A stretch of 64,000 bases of DNA, from positions 37,682,063 to 37,746,062 of the forward strand of contig NC_056002.1 of assembly GCF_018446385.1 (NCBI RefSeq), read 5' to 3'. The notes under the pieces were generated by a model, which saw only the letters and a program-made list of their open reading frames with translations, searched no databases and was not told the DNA's origin. The first letter of the stretch is position 1, and each line of letters starts with the position of its first letter. The stretch is from Zingiber officinale (taxonomy: Eukaryota; Streptophyta; Magnoliopsida; Zingiberales; Zingiberaceae). The position numbers were made by a program, and so were the translations under genes. Positions 53,202 to 63,209 of the stretch are shown here, one piece after another.

Positions 53202-55277
53202 TGAAGTGTGCGACATATCCTGGTCTGCTCGCCTATTCCACTATTTCTTCACCGCTCGCCAGCATAGCGAGGGCTTGTTTTGCTTCCAGGCCCGCACTCA
53301 GACTACCTTCTTTTGTCTTATTCCCTCCTCTGAACCTGCTTGGAAGGATAAGTATCTTTTCCTTAAGTTTCCTTCTGTTGTGGAGTGGCCTACTCGATGA
53401 CAGCGAACCCTTCCCGTACTGCCTTATGTGGGAGACTTCAGTAATGACCCACTCTTCACAGACGCTCTGGCTCAGCTGAGGTGTTGGCGATTGGATTTGA
53501 TGAGACTACTATCCGAGGACATGCTATCCTTGTTTAGGCTGAGTCGCATCTCTTCTGCTGAGTTGCCTCGCTTCCTAGGTAAGCTTTGCCTGATCTTGAA
53601 TTACTTCGCTCAGTTCTTTGGATATAGTTACTACAACTCTGGTTTCTCCGTGCAGCCAACACCTTGCTTCGTGCCTCAGACGTCCAGCCTCTTCCCTTTA
53701 GCGAGCAGGAAATAATGAGGAGAAGTAGAATCATATTGGATAGGAGACTTCTTCCCCATGCTGTCCCTTCCTGGCTAGGAACAACTACCACTGACCCTCC
53801 TCCATCAATCCCACAATCAACTCCCCGGTCTGCTCCTGAAACAGTTCCGGAACCTTCTGTCAGACCAACCCCCCAACCTCCTTCAGGGTCAGCCCCCCAG
53901 TCCTTTATTCCGAGAGGCTTCCAGGAAGCCTGGCAGGCACATCTTGCTGTCAATCCTACCAAAACTGCTGCCCCTCCCACGACTCAACGATCGTGATCCT
54001 CGCCTGAAGACTCTGACTCAAATGACCAGCCCTTGGCTCATAGGTCTCGCCGAAGGCATATTGGCCCAGACCTAAGCACTACTGGTTCATCCATTGAACC
54101 AGTCCCTCCATCCCAGCATGTCCAAGAGACCCGTGTGCCCGCCAACAGTTCTGGGACGACCACGGATCCTCATTCCACGCACTTACGGGAGCATGCTCCA
54201 CCTTCCTCTCAACTTGCTTCTTCCTCTTTACCTGTCAATGCTCCTTCACGAGTACCAGGTGACACATCAGGTCCCTCGGCTACTCCCCTGCCTAATGAAT
54301 CACGACCGGGGACATCTCACCCGGCCTCTCCTAATCCTCCTGACCCGACGACCTCATCTTCACAATCGCAGGGTCCCTCCTATCACCAATATTATTCCGC
54401 CAAGCCTTCTAAGTCAGGGCTAATGAGACAACATGACACTCCCACTAGCTGCCTTATCGTAAGAGGTCGACTGGCTACCTGTTGGGATGAAAGCGTTCAG
54501 CAGATGAAGGACCTATCTGTACCTGACCAGACGGATAGGTTCTCAGAGTTGTTTGTCCAGGTGAGCTTTACCTATTCGTGCAACAAAACTATTTCCGCTC
54601 TTCTCAAACACTTTACTATTTTGCCTTAGGCTCATGTCAAATCTCTGGTGGTGAACAAAACGCTTCATCTCCAGTACCACCGTAATAAGATACTATCAGA
54701 TAGGGTAGTTGAGCTGGAATTGCAACTGAATGATCCTGCAGCGGCCGGCCGTGCCCAAAGGGCTGAAATAGGGGCTTTGAAGAGGGCCAATGCTCAGCAC
54801 CAACAAGATTTGCGAGAAGCCAACCATGAGCTCTAAGGCCTCCGTGAGGAAAAAAGCTAGGACGAGAGTCTCCATAAGCAGAATGTAGATCAGCTGACTC
54901 AAGAGCTAAGATCTAAAGAAGCCCTACTACAAGAGCAGGCCAGGACTTTGGAACTCCAGGCTGCAGAACTGCACACCCTGAAAGTTGAACTGTCACAAGC
55001 CCGTTCTGGCCTTTCTGGAGTTACCTCAGCTCTGGAAATATACAGGGTGGGTGAAACTGAATGCTACAGGCTGAGTCGGGAAGCCTACCTCCACTCCCAA
55101 GAGTTTAGGGTCCAGGTTGGGGATTGCCTCGTGACCACCATAGCTTACAGTGCGGCAGGGGCCATGAGATAACTGTATGAACAAGGATACTTTGGGTCTG
55201 CTCCCCCTGCTGATTTCTTAGATCATCGTCGTATTTTCAATGAAATATCAGACGAAGTTTTATCTGCTTTCAAGTGA

Positions 55278-55670
55278 TTTGTACTTGTACATTGTGTAAA
55301 TTGAACTATTGTGTAAATTGAACTATTCTATACCTAATGCTATGCCCCACTTCTTGTTATGAGTCCAAAATAAGCTTGATGAATTACAAAGATGTAACAA
55401 TCCTGACCAGGCAGTCATTTGTACTGACCGGGTGGTATGTTCCCGACTTGCTCTATCCTACCTCAGCCCTGTATTTATAGGGACCAGGCTTTACCAACAA
55501 TGGAGTTGTCTATGTGCGATACGACCGAAGGTAGTTAGCGCTCCAGGGTCGTTCTAGATTCCTACCTCGGTTATCCTACAGGTAGTACGCACCTGATGCC
55601 AATTTTTAATAATTTTGTAGGGCCCATCCCATTGAGGTGCTAGCTTGGCTACGTCTCCCATGAGTTTCAC
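55278..55670. other. Spacer where aORF2 and Tat-2 pol converge
   Basis: 393 bp. A duplicated TTGTGTAAATTGAACTATT lies at 55292-55330. No gene seen. The two convergent transcripts would end or overlap here. Confidence 0.6.
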
Positions 55671-56720
55671 TCACTTCCAGACCAGGTCCCCTTCTCTGAA
55701 GAAGCGAGGAACCACCTTCCTATCATAATTCTGCCTCATCCTCTGTCGATAAGCAATTAGCTGGGTTGTCGTTCGCTTGCGAGTTTCGTTAATGAGGTCC
55801 AGCTTTGCCAGTCGTCGCTCGGCGTTTTCCTCGTCGTATAGAATTCTCCTAATTGAAGGTACCCCGACCTCCACAGATGCCACTGCTTCACTGCCATAGA
55901 CCAGGTGAAACAGAGTTAGGCTTGTGCTCTCCCGGGGTGTTGTACGATAGGTCCATAGAATACTTTGCAACTCTTCCACCCAATCTCCTCCGACATGATC
56001 CAACTTAACCTTTAATCCATGCACAATCTCCCAGTTAATAACCTCTGTCTGCCCATTACTTTGTGGATACACTACAGAGGTGAAGGCCTGAGTAATTCCG
56101 AACCCCTGACACCAGGCCTAGATCTTCCGACCTTGAAACTGTCTTCCATTATCTGAGACCAGCTTATGGGGTATGTCGAATCTGCACAGAATGTTTCTCC
56201 ATAAAAATTGAATAACCGCTCTCTCGGTAATCCTGGCCAGAGCTTCGACTTCCACCCACTTGGAAAAGTAGTTCACGGCCACTAGTAAGAATCGCCTTTG
56301 ACCGGATGCCATAGGAAAGGGTCCGACAATGTCCATACCCCACTGATCGAAGGGGCAAGAAACTATAGAGGTCTTTAGTGTCGAGGTGGGCATATGCGTC
56401 AGATTTTGATGTTTCTGGCAAGACAGGCAAGTGTTCACCAGTTGCTGAGCATCCCTCTATAGAGTGGGCTAGAAATATCCAGCCAACAGTACCTTACGAG
56501 CTAGCGTTCGGCCTCCAGCATGACTGTCACAACATCCCAAGTGCATTTCTCTCAAGACTTGATTCGCCTCTTCCATGCTTACACACTTGAGTAAAGGCCT
56601 GGAAAATGCCCGCTTATATAATTGATCCCCTATCAAGGTGTAAGCATGGGCCTTTTTCCTGACTAGTCGTGCTTGTTCCAGGTCTGTTGGCAGAGTACCT
56701 TGTTGAAGATAGCTAATCAT
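55671..56720 (-). pseudogene. Tat-2 integrase, one frame with stops
   Basis: Three pieces share one frame. 56720-56469 has the H-H part of the zinc-binding domain (MHLGCCDSHAGGRTLARKVL). 56438-56118 has CLSCQKHQNL, the first catalytic Asp in WGMDIVGPFP and the second in KLVSDNGRQF. 56072-55671 has YPQSNGQTEVINWEI with the catalytic Glu, then LWTYRTTPRESTSLTLF and the GEDLVWK-type end written EGDLVWK. Stops at about 56466 and 56115, and others, disable it. Confidence 0.88.
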
Positions 56721-57196
56721 CGGTGCTCTCTAATCAATAATCTCATCCCTGTTATTCTGCAGATCTATCTAGGTTATGAGAAAGGTCTGTGCTATTGATT
56801 TGTCCAGTACCCATGTTGTCAGAGAACTGACCATTTTGGCTAACTTATCAGCTCGGGCATTCTCTGCTCTAAGAATCTTGCTCACCGTGACCTCCTTGAA
56901 TTCTTCTTTCATCTTCTCATAAGCCTCCCGATATACTTGCAGCTTGTCGCTGTTGATCTCAAAGTTGTCGGTTACTTGCTGAGTTACTAATTGGGAGTCT
57001 GAATAAATGATAACTCAGGTAGCTCCCACATGTCGGGTTGTCTGCAGCCTTGCTAATAAAGCCTCATATTTTGCCTCATTTTGGTAGCTCTGAAATTTAA
57101 TCGTACAGCTAGCTGCAAGATGTCTTCTTGAGAGGATATCAAAAGAACTCCGATGCCACTCCCCTGACGTGTGGCTGATCCATCCACATATACTTT
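56721..57196 (-). pseudogene. Tat-2 second RNase H, badly degraded
   Basis: The minus strand near 57150-57190 reads YVDGSATRQGSGIG, the start of the extra RNase H domain that characterises the Tat lineage. Beyond that the frame is full of stops. Confidence 0.6.
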
Positions 57197-57505
57197 TTAA
57201 GTTTCTTCTGAATCTGTTTGATGTACCTCGGTCAAGAAATCAGCTAAGGCTTGTGCCTTAATAGTTGTGCAAGGTTGATAGGTTATATTGTACTCTCCCA
57301 ATTCGGTCGTCCACTTGATAAGCCGGCCAGCAACTTCCATGTTGGTAAGAGCTTTATCCATAGTGTTGTTAGTCAGGACCATGATGGGATGCGCCAGAAA
57401 ATAGGGTCTTAGACGCCGAGCCATAAGCACCAATCCATAGACCAACTTTTCCAAAGTTGTGTATCGAGACTCAGCTCCCTTTAATAAATTACTGAAAAAA
57501 TACAC
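57197..57505 (-). pseudogene. Tat-2 first RNase H region
   Basis: Has YFFSNLLKGAESRYTTLEKL, RRLRPYFLAHPIMVLTN and KWTTELGEYNITYQP, ending ALADFL. It is in the same frame as RT but separated from it by two consecutive stops (TAA TGA at about 57507-57514). Confidence 0.85.
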
Positions 57506-57511
57506 TGGTCA

Positions 57512-58690
57512 TTATACATTGTCCTGTTCTTTCACTAATATCGCTCCCACGACCTCAGGGGTAGCAGATAAGTAGACCCAGAGCGGTTCTCCGGTGACAA
57601 GCTTGAATAAAGAAGGCAAGGTCTCCAAATACTTCTTCAACTCTTTAAAAGCACTCCTCGCCCATTGGAATTTAGAAGCTTTCCAGAGTATTTTAAAGAA
57701 GAGTGTCACCTTGTCTGCTGATCGGGAGATAAATCTAGACAGGGCTATTATCCTGCTTACCAGCTTCTGAGCCTCCTTCAAGTTTTGGGAGGCCTTCATG
57801 TCTCGGAGCGCTTGGACCCTTTCAGGGTTGGCTTCAATCCCCCGCTCAGTGACGAGATACCCCAAGAACTTCCCTCCTTTGGCCCCAAATAAATATTTCA
57901 AGGGATTTAATTTCAACCCATATTGTCGCAGGGTGCCGCAAGTCTCCTCCACATCATCTATCAGATTTGCGGCTAGGGGAGATTTGATGAGTATGTCATC
58001 TCCATAGACTTCCACATTGCACCCGGCATGCTCTCGGAAGATCTTGTCCATCATCCTTTGATAGGTAGCCCCAACATTCCTGAGCCCGAAAGGCATGACA
58101 GTGTAGCAGAAAGTACCATCTATCATGATAAAACTAACCTTCTCTTGATCTTCCACGGCCAGGGGGATTTGATGGTACCCCTGATAAGCATCTAGCATGC
58201 ATATTCTTTCACAACCGTCAGTTGAATCTATTAACTGATCAATTCTGGGTAGAGGATAACAATCTTTAGGGCTGGCACGATTGAGATCCTTGAAGTCTAT
58301 GCAGACTCTCCACTTATTGTTGGGCTTTGCTACTAAGACCACATTGGAAAGCCAGGACGGGAATTGTACTTCTCGAACGTGTCCTACTTTCTTGAGCTGG
58401 TCTACTTCAGCTCTGATAATTTTATTCTGGTCGGCCGAGAAATTTCTCTTCTTCTGCTTGACAGGCCGAGCGTCAGGCAAGAGGTGTAGCTTATGTTCTG
58501 CTACTTCAGGCTTGACCCCTGGTAGCTCTTCAGTGGACCAAGTGAAGACATCTCTGTTGCGGGTTAAGCATTGGATCAGATCTTCTTTAAGCTCGGGTGG
58601 TAGATTGCCAGCTATACGGGTGAGACTCTCAAGGCGCTTAGGATATAGCTGGACTTCCTCCCAGGGGATGTGCTCTTCTGCTATAGGCAT
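57512..58690 (-). pseudogene. Tat-2 reverse transcriptase (392-aa open stretch)
   Basis: Gypsy RT with domains in order: LPDARPVKQKKRNFSADQ, PSWLSNVVLVAKPNNKWRVC, IDFKDLNRASPKDCYPLPRI, MLDAYQGYHQIPL, CYTVMPFGLRNVGATYQRMM and the catalytic box VYGDDILIKS. The residue between Y and DD is Gly, where Val, Met or Ala is usual, so activity is doubtful. The connection region (ALRDMKASQNLKEAQKLVSR) follows. It would copy the element RNA inside the particle. Same frame as protease and gag. Confidence 0.9.
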
Positions 58691-58885
58691 AAGCTCCTCC
58701 TAAATGGCGTGAACGGACCCATCCTGAGTCCTCTACGCCTTGCGAGCCTCTATCTTGACCATGTCGATATAGCATCGCCGAGAGACTCACTGCTCCCCTC
58801 TAACTTCCCCGACATGCTCTCCCACGGGAAACTTAATTTTCTGGTGGAAAGTGGAAACAACTACTCGGAACTCGTGCAGAACGGG

Positions 58886-59341
58886 TCATCCCAGGATGAC
58901 ATTATAGGAGGAGGGTGAGTCTACTACGATGAAGGTGCTCCTCCTGGTTCTTACTAGTGGCTCGCTTTCCAAGGATATAGCCAACTTGATCTGGCCCATG
59001 GGTTTTACTTCATTGCCAGTAAAACCATATAAAGAAGTGGCTACCGGATAGAACTCGCTGGCGTCTATCTGCATCTCTTCAAAAGCAGACCTGAACAATA
59101 TGTTAACGGAGCTCCCAATGTCAACGAAGACTCGAGCCACCCGACTATTGGCTATGACAGCCTTGATAATGAGGGCATTGTCATGGGATAGCTCTAATCC
59201 CTCCAGGTCCTGTGGCCCAAAACTGATGACAGGGCTAGCAGCCTGCTCCCGGCTGCATCCCACAGCATGGATCTCCAACCGGCGCTCATGGGATTTACAT
59301 GCCCTACCTGAATCTCCATCGGTGGGTTCCCCAGAGATCAT
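58886..59341 (-). pseudogene. Tat-2 aspartic protease region
   Basis: Contains HDNALIIKAVIANSRVARVF, then VDIGSSVNILFRSAFEEM, the aspartic protease active site in which the expected D-T-G or D-S-G is D-I-G (ACT to ATT, a C-to-T change). FTGNEVKPMGQIKLAISL and the ILG end follow. The catalytic Asp is kept but the altered triad probably disables the enzyme, which would cut the gag-pol polyprotein. Confidence 0.82.
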
Positions 59342-59526
59342 GCCAATGTCTTGGATGGCTACGTTGCCCCTGTTCTCAGCCTCACGAGCTTCTCCTGGCT
59401 CCCCAGCGTGCCCTTGCTACGGCATGTTAAGTCCTCCCTGATCTACTCGGGGTCTCCCTGTTTGTCTCACCGAGTTGTGTCTCTCCTCCATCATTCTTTG
59501 GACTTGAGGAGCCAGCTCTGGAGGTG
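59342..59526 (-). pseudogene. Tat-2 gag-protease linker
   Basis: Degraded continuation of the gag-pol frame up to the solo LTR insertion, with readable PPPELAPQVQRMMEERHN near 59480-59530. Confidence 0.5.
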
Positions 59527-59531
59527 GCAGG

Positions 59532-61980
59532 TGTTAGAGTGTATACTGAAAGTCTAAGGTTTTGTAAACATTTATTTTGAATAAAGAATCACATTTGGTC
59601 AAATTATCTACATTTATTTGTAGTTGTTCAATTAATTTATATTGTAGATAACATAGTATGTGGTGTCACATACAGAAGATAATGTTATCAGTACCTTATA
59701 AATTATAAACTGTAGCTCACGACCAAGATGGAAAGGAACAAACCATCGGAAGGTCGTAGTGTAATTAGATATTAGTTTATCTTAGCTATATAATTATACT
59801 AGTACACTTAGAGTGTATTGAGTAGGACCATTAGAGGTCGTTTCTTTTTATACTGACTTTATAAAGGAACAAAGATCTCAGTTATTATGGAAGTGTGTGC
59901 TCTTAATCCTAATATAATAACAAGCACATATATTTGATATTTATTTCTTTAATTTATCAATGGGTGAGATTTAGTTCGATAAATCAATAAGCCCGATAAG
60001 TTGGGAAATGATATCACTTATAGTGTGTGTTGTTGATTATAAAAGGAAACTGTGCCCTAGAAATCTAGGTTGAGAATGTCCCCAAGAGGAGCTCATAAGG
60101 ATTGTCATGTTAAACCCTGCAGGTGGACTTAGTCCAACATGATGATAAGGTTGAGTGGTACTACTCTTGGACCAAGATATTAATTAAGTGAGTTGTCAGT
60201 AACTCATTTAATCAGTGGGCATTCATTATCTTAAACACAGGGAGACTGACATACTCATAATAAGAAGGAGTCCAAAAATGTAATTTAGAATTGGTGCGGT
60301 GGTTCAATAATAGTTCTCTAGTGGAATGAATTATTATTGATAAAATTAAGTTGTGTGTTCAGGGCGAACACGGGATGCTTAATTTTATCGGGAGACCAAA
60401 ATCAATTTCTCCTCTCGGTCCCTATCGTAGCCTCTTAATTATAGAGTATTATATCCATCTATACCCACTTTCGTACCCATCTAAAAGGGGTCGGCCAAGC
60501 CTTGCTTGGAGCCCAAGAAAGGGTCGGCCAAACCATGTTTAGATGGGCTTGATTGTGGCCGACCCTAGCATGGGTTCAAGCTAGGGGTGGCCGACCATTA
60601 AAAATAGAAAAGGAATTTTAATTTTAAATTTTTTCTTATGTGGAATACATGATTTAAAAGAGAGTTTAAAAATTAAAATATTTCCTTTTATAAGATTCTA
60701 TAAAAGATTAAGAAAAGAGTTAAATCTCTTTCCTTATTTGTAGATTAAAAGGTTGATTTTAATTTTGGTAAAAACTTTCCTTATTTATAAATCATCCACA
60801 TGTTGAAAAGATAAATTTTAAAATTATAGAAATTTCCTTTTATAACATCAACCATGAAGGGATTATTAAAGAGAAATTTTATTTTAAAATTTTTCCGAAA
60901 GTAAATTAGGAAGCTTTAATTTTTCTAGCGAAAAATTTCCTTACTTGCTTGTTTTGATGTGGCCGGCCATATGCATTAAGAAAAGGATTTTAATTTTAAT
61001 TAATTAAAATTTTCCTTTTCAATGGAAAAAGAATTAAGGAAGGTTTTATTAAATTTTCCTTATTTGCCAAGGCTAAGGATTATAAAAGAGGGGGTTTGGG
61101 TGCCTTCATGAGACACAACCTCTATTCTATTTCTCCCTCTTTTCTTCCTTAGTGTGGCCGGCCACTTCCTTTTCTCTTCTCTCCATCTTTGTGGCCGAAC
61201 CCCCTCTTCCTCTTGGAGATCAAGTGGTGGTCGGATCCTAGCTTGGAGAAGAAGAAGAGGAAGCTTGCATCCCTTGGAGCCTGGTTGGTGGAAAAGGTTC
61301 TTCATCCTTAGGAGGTTTTGTGCTTGGCCGAAACTTGAAGGAAGAAGAGAAGGTGCTAGGTGGTTCTCGTCTCGGAAGATCGTTGCCCACACAACGTTCG
61401 AGATTAGAAGAGGAATACGGTAGAAGATCAAGATGTCATTATCCACAAAGAAAGGTATAACTAATAATTGTTTTCCGCATCATGTTAGTTTTGTTTCTTT
61501 GTAAAAATACCAAATACAAGAGGCATGCGATTCTAGTTTTTTCGAATTAGTTTTCGAAGTTGTGTTCTTTTGTTTTTTATTTTCCTTGTGATTTGATTGT
61601 TCTTAGTGGTTAACCTATGGTTACTATGGGAAGGTTAAATATTTAATTTCCTTAAAAGGCTTTGTCTAGTCGGTGGTGGTTGCTCCCATATCCAAGAAGG
61701 TTAAGTGCCTCGCCATGCAGTACTGGAAGCCGATTTTGAAAATAGATATTTAATTGTCTTCGTGACCTAGGTGATTTGGATCGAACGTGTTAAGTTCTGC
61801 AGGAGATCCAAGTCTAAACCTAAAAGAAAAAATAAGTTAAACTTAGGATCAAACATGTTAAGTTTCGCAGGCGATCCAAGTTTAATTTAAAAGAACACAT
61901 GGTAGCTAGGAAAAGGTTCAGACCTTTGTACAAAATTTTTGTACAGTGGAACCGTTAGGCTTTTCGAGTAGCAACCAACA
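59532..61980 (+). mobile_element. Copia-type solo LTR
   Basis: 2449 bp, TGTTAGAGTGTATACTGAAA ... GCAACCAACA, flanked by a perfect GCAGG duplication (59527-59531, 61981-61985). A GTACAAAATTTTTGTAC hairpin lies near the end. TATAAAAG at 61081-61088, with GGCCGACC/GGTCGGCC words upstream (60490-60600, 60958). The opening and the hairpin near the end are familiar from monocot copia LTRs. It is inserted in frame-neutral fashion (2454 bp including one duplication). No internal region remains. The 128-codon minus frame at 61060 is not a gene. Confidence 0.88.
61081..61088 (+). promoter_or_regulatory. TATA box of the copia-type solo LTR
   Basis: GGATTATAAAAGAGGGGG, with a likely transcription start about 30 bp downstream and a CT-rich leader. 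Confidence 0.6.
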
Positions 61981-62011
61981 GCAGGCTCAGCTCAGCAACA
62001 CGACGGGAGTC

Positions 62012-63165
62012 TCAAGCGAATTGTACACAATCGTTGGTGGCATGCGTGTGCGACCGGTGGTAAGTACAGTAACGTGGTCCCCAAGGCCCAGATTGGGGGA
62101 CCTGGACTACAGCTATACTCGGGCCCGACCGAAAGTCCTGACCGGGAGGGAAGGTAGGTCGGGCTTCCCGACCACGCGGGAGAGGTTGAGCAGGCGGTTG
62201 AGGTGCTCTTCTTTCCGGTCTGTTAGTAGATGGGCGTGGTTTATCTGCCTTCCTTCTCACCGCCTGTGCTTCCTCCACGTTAATGTAGTTGGCCGCCTTC
62301 TCCAGCATCTCATCAAAATTCCTTACGGGATTTCTGATAAGGTCTCTAAAGAACTCTCCCTCAGTCAGCCCATGGGAGAAGACACTCATAAGTATTTCGG
62401 ATGTAGGCGAGGGAACGTCTTGACCCACTTGATTAAAACGCTTGATATAACTTCTCAGCGGCTCGGCGGACCCTTGCTTGAAAGCGAACAAGCAGTGGTC
62501 AGTTTTTTTATACTTCCTACTGCTGGTGAAATGGCGCAGGAACGTAATTTTGAAATATGAGAAACAGGTGATGGACCCATGTGGCAGTCCATCGAACCAT
62601 TTTTGGGCAGAGCCCGATAAGGTATTCAGGAATACCCGGCACTTAACGGCATCACTGTATTGATGTAGCAGAGCCGCATTTCTAAACTTACGGAGGTGGT
62701 CTTCAGGGTCCTTGCTGCCATCATATTCCCCGATAGCAGGGGGTCGGTACCCTTTGGGTAGCCTTTCCTCCAATATTTTGGAAGAGAAGGGCACCTTGTC
62801 TTCTGGTTCCATTCGATGCTCTTCGCGGAGGACTGTAGCCTTCCCCTTCTTTGAATCTTTAGGCAACGAACTTTCAGCCACAGAAACTTGGGGTTGCTCC
62901 TTGTGGTTGTAGTATCTAGGCTCCGTTTGAGAATACCCCTGACCGGGCTCCCTATAAAAGGCAGACGAAATTCCAGAGGTTGTTTTCTCTTGGAACCCCG
63001 GTCCGAAGTGTGAGCCGATTCCTTGGAAACCTCAGGTAGCTTCTGCGGTCGGGAGGCAGTAGTTTATTGCTTTTTAGAGGTCGCCCGCTTCTTGGCCTCC
63101 TTGAAGAGTTCGTACTCTCCCGCGGTCATGGTCACGTTGATTCTGCCAGAATCCTCCATCTTCAT
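62012..63165 (-). pseudogene. Tat-2 gag
   Basis: A start ATG at 63163-63165 (MKMEDSGRINVTMTAGEYEL) opens a short frame with TAA near 63067, followed by a frameshift. The main piece is 62881-62012, with KVPFSSKILEERLPKGYRPP, DGSKDPEDHLRKFRN, the Retrotrans_gag core (VKCRVFLNTLSGSAQKWFDG, SYIKRFNQ, FSHGLTEGEFFRDLIRNP) and a Pro/Arg-rich linker, ending CTYHRSHTHATNDC, a zinc-knuckle-like C..H..H...C. A TGA follows. It would form the particle shell. Confidence 0.87.
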
Positions 63166-63187
63166 GTTCCGAAACAAGTAGTTATGT

Positions 63188-63205
63188 TTCCCATAGACGG
63201 CGCCA
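63188..63205 (-). other. Tat-2 primer-binding site
   Basis: The minus strand reads TGGCGCCGTCTATGGGAA, 4 bp from the LTR. This word is the usual post-LTR motif of Tat-type gypsy elements; I do not assign the tRNA. Confidence 0.75.
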
Positions 63206-63209
63206 AATT

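Larger units (their letters stand above)
42310..55277 (+). pseudogene. aORF2: antisense gag-like ORF of Tat-2, split by a Tekay element
   Basis: Exon 1 is 42310-42613 plus 53207-53578, interrupted by the insertion at 42614-53201. Its domain matches aORF1: PPAGYVIFYQEQFVAGLRFP, then ISLGQLTPNSIRNLSGF. Intron 1 is 53579-53655 (GTAAGC...GTGCAG, phase 1). Exon 2 (53656-54560) is a Pro/Thr/Ser-rich linker. Intron 2 is 54561-54629 (GTGAGC...CCTTAG, phase 0), at the same place as in aORF1. Exon 3 (54630-55277) is a coiled coil. In-frame stops occur at 53398, 53994, 54834, 54858 and 55170, yet the frame is kept through every splice and across the insertion. It probably makes, or made, a nuclear or particle-associated protein of unknown role. 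Confidence 0.75.

Noticed and set aside
53534..53980. 148-codon minus-strand frame inside aORF2
   Set aside because: Opposite-strand by-product of the Pro/Ser-rich linker exon; no start context or domain.
61060..61446. Frames on both strands of the copia-type solo LTR
   Set aside because: They sit just downstream of the LTR TATA in leader sequence, with no recognisable protein family.
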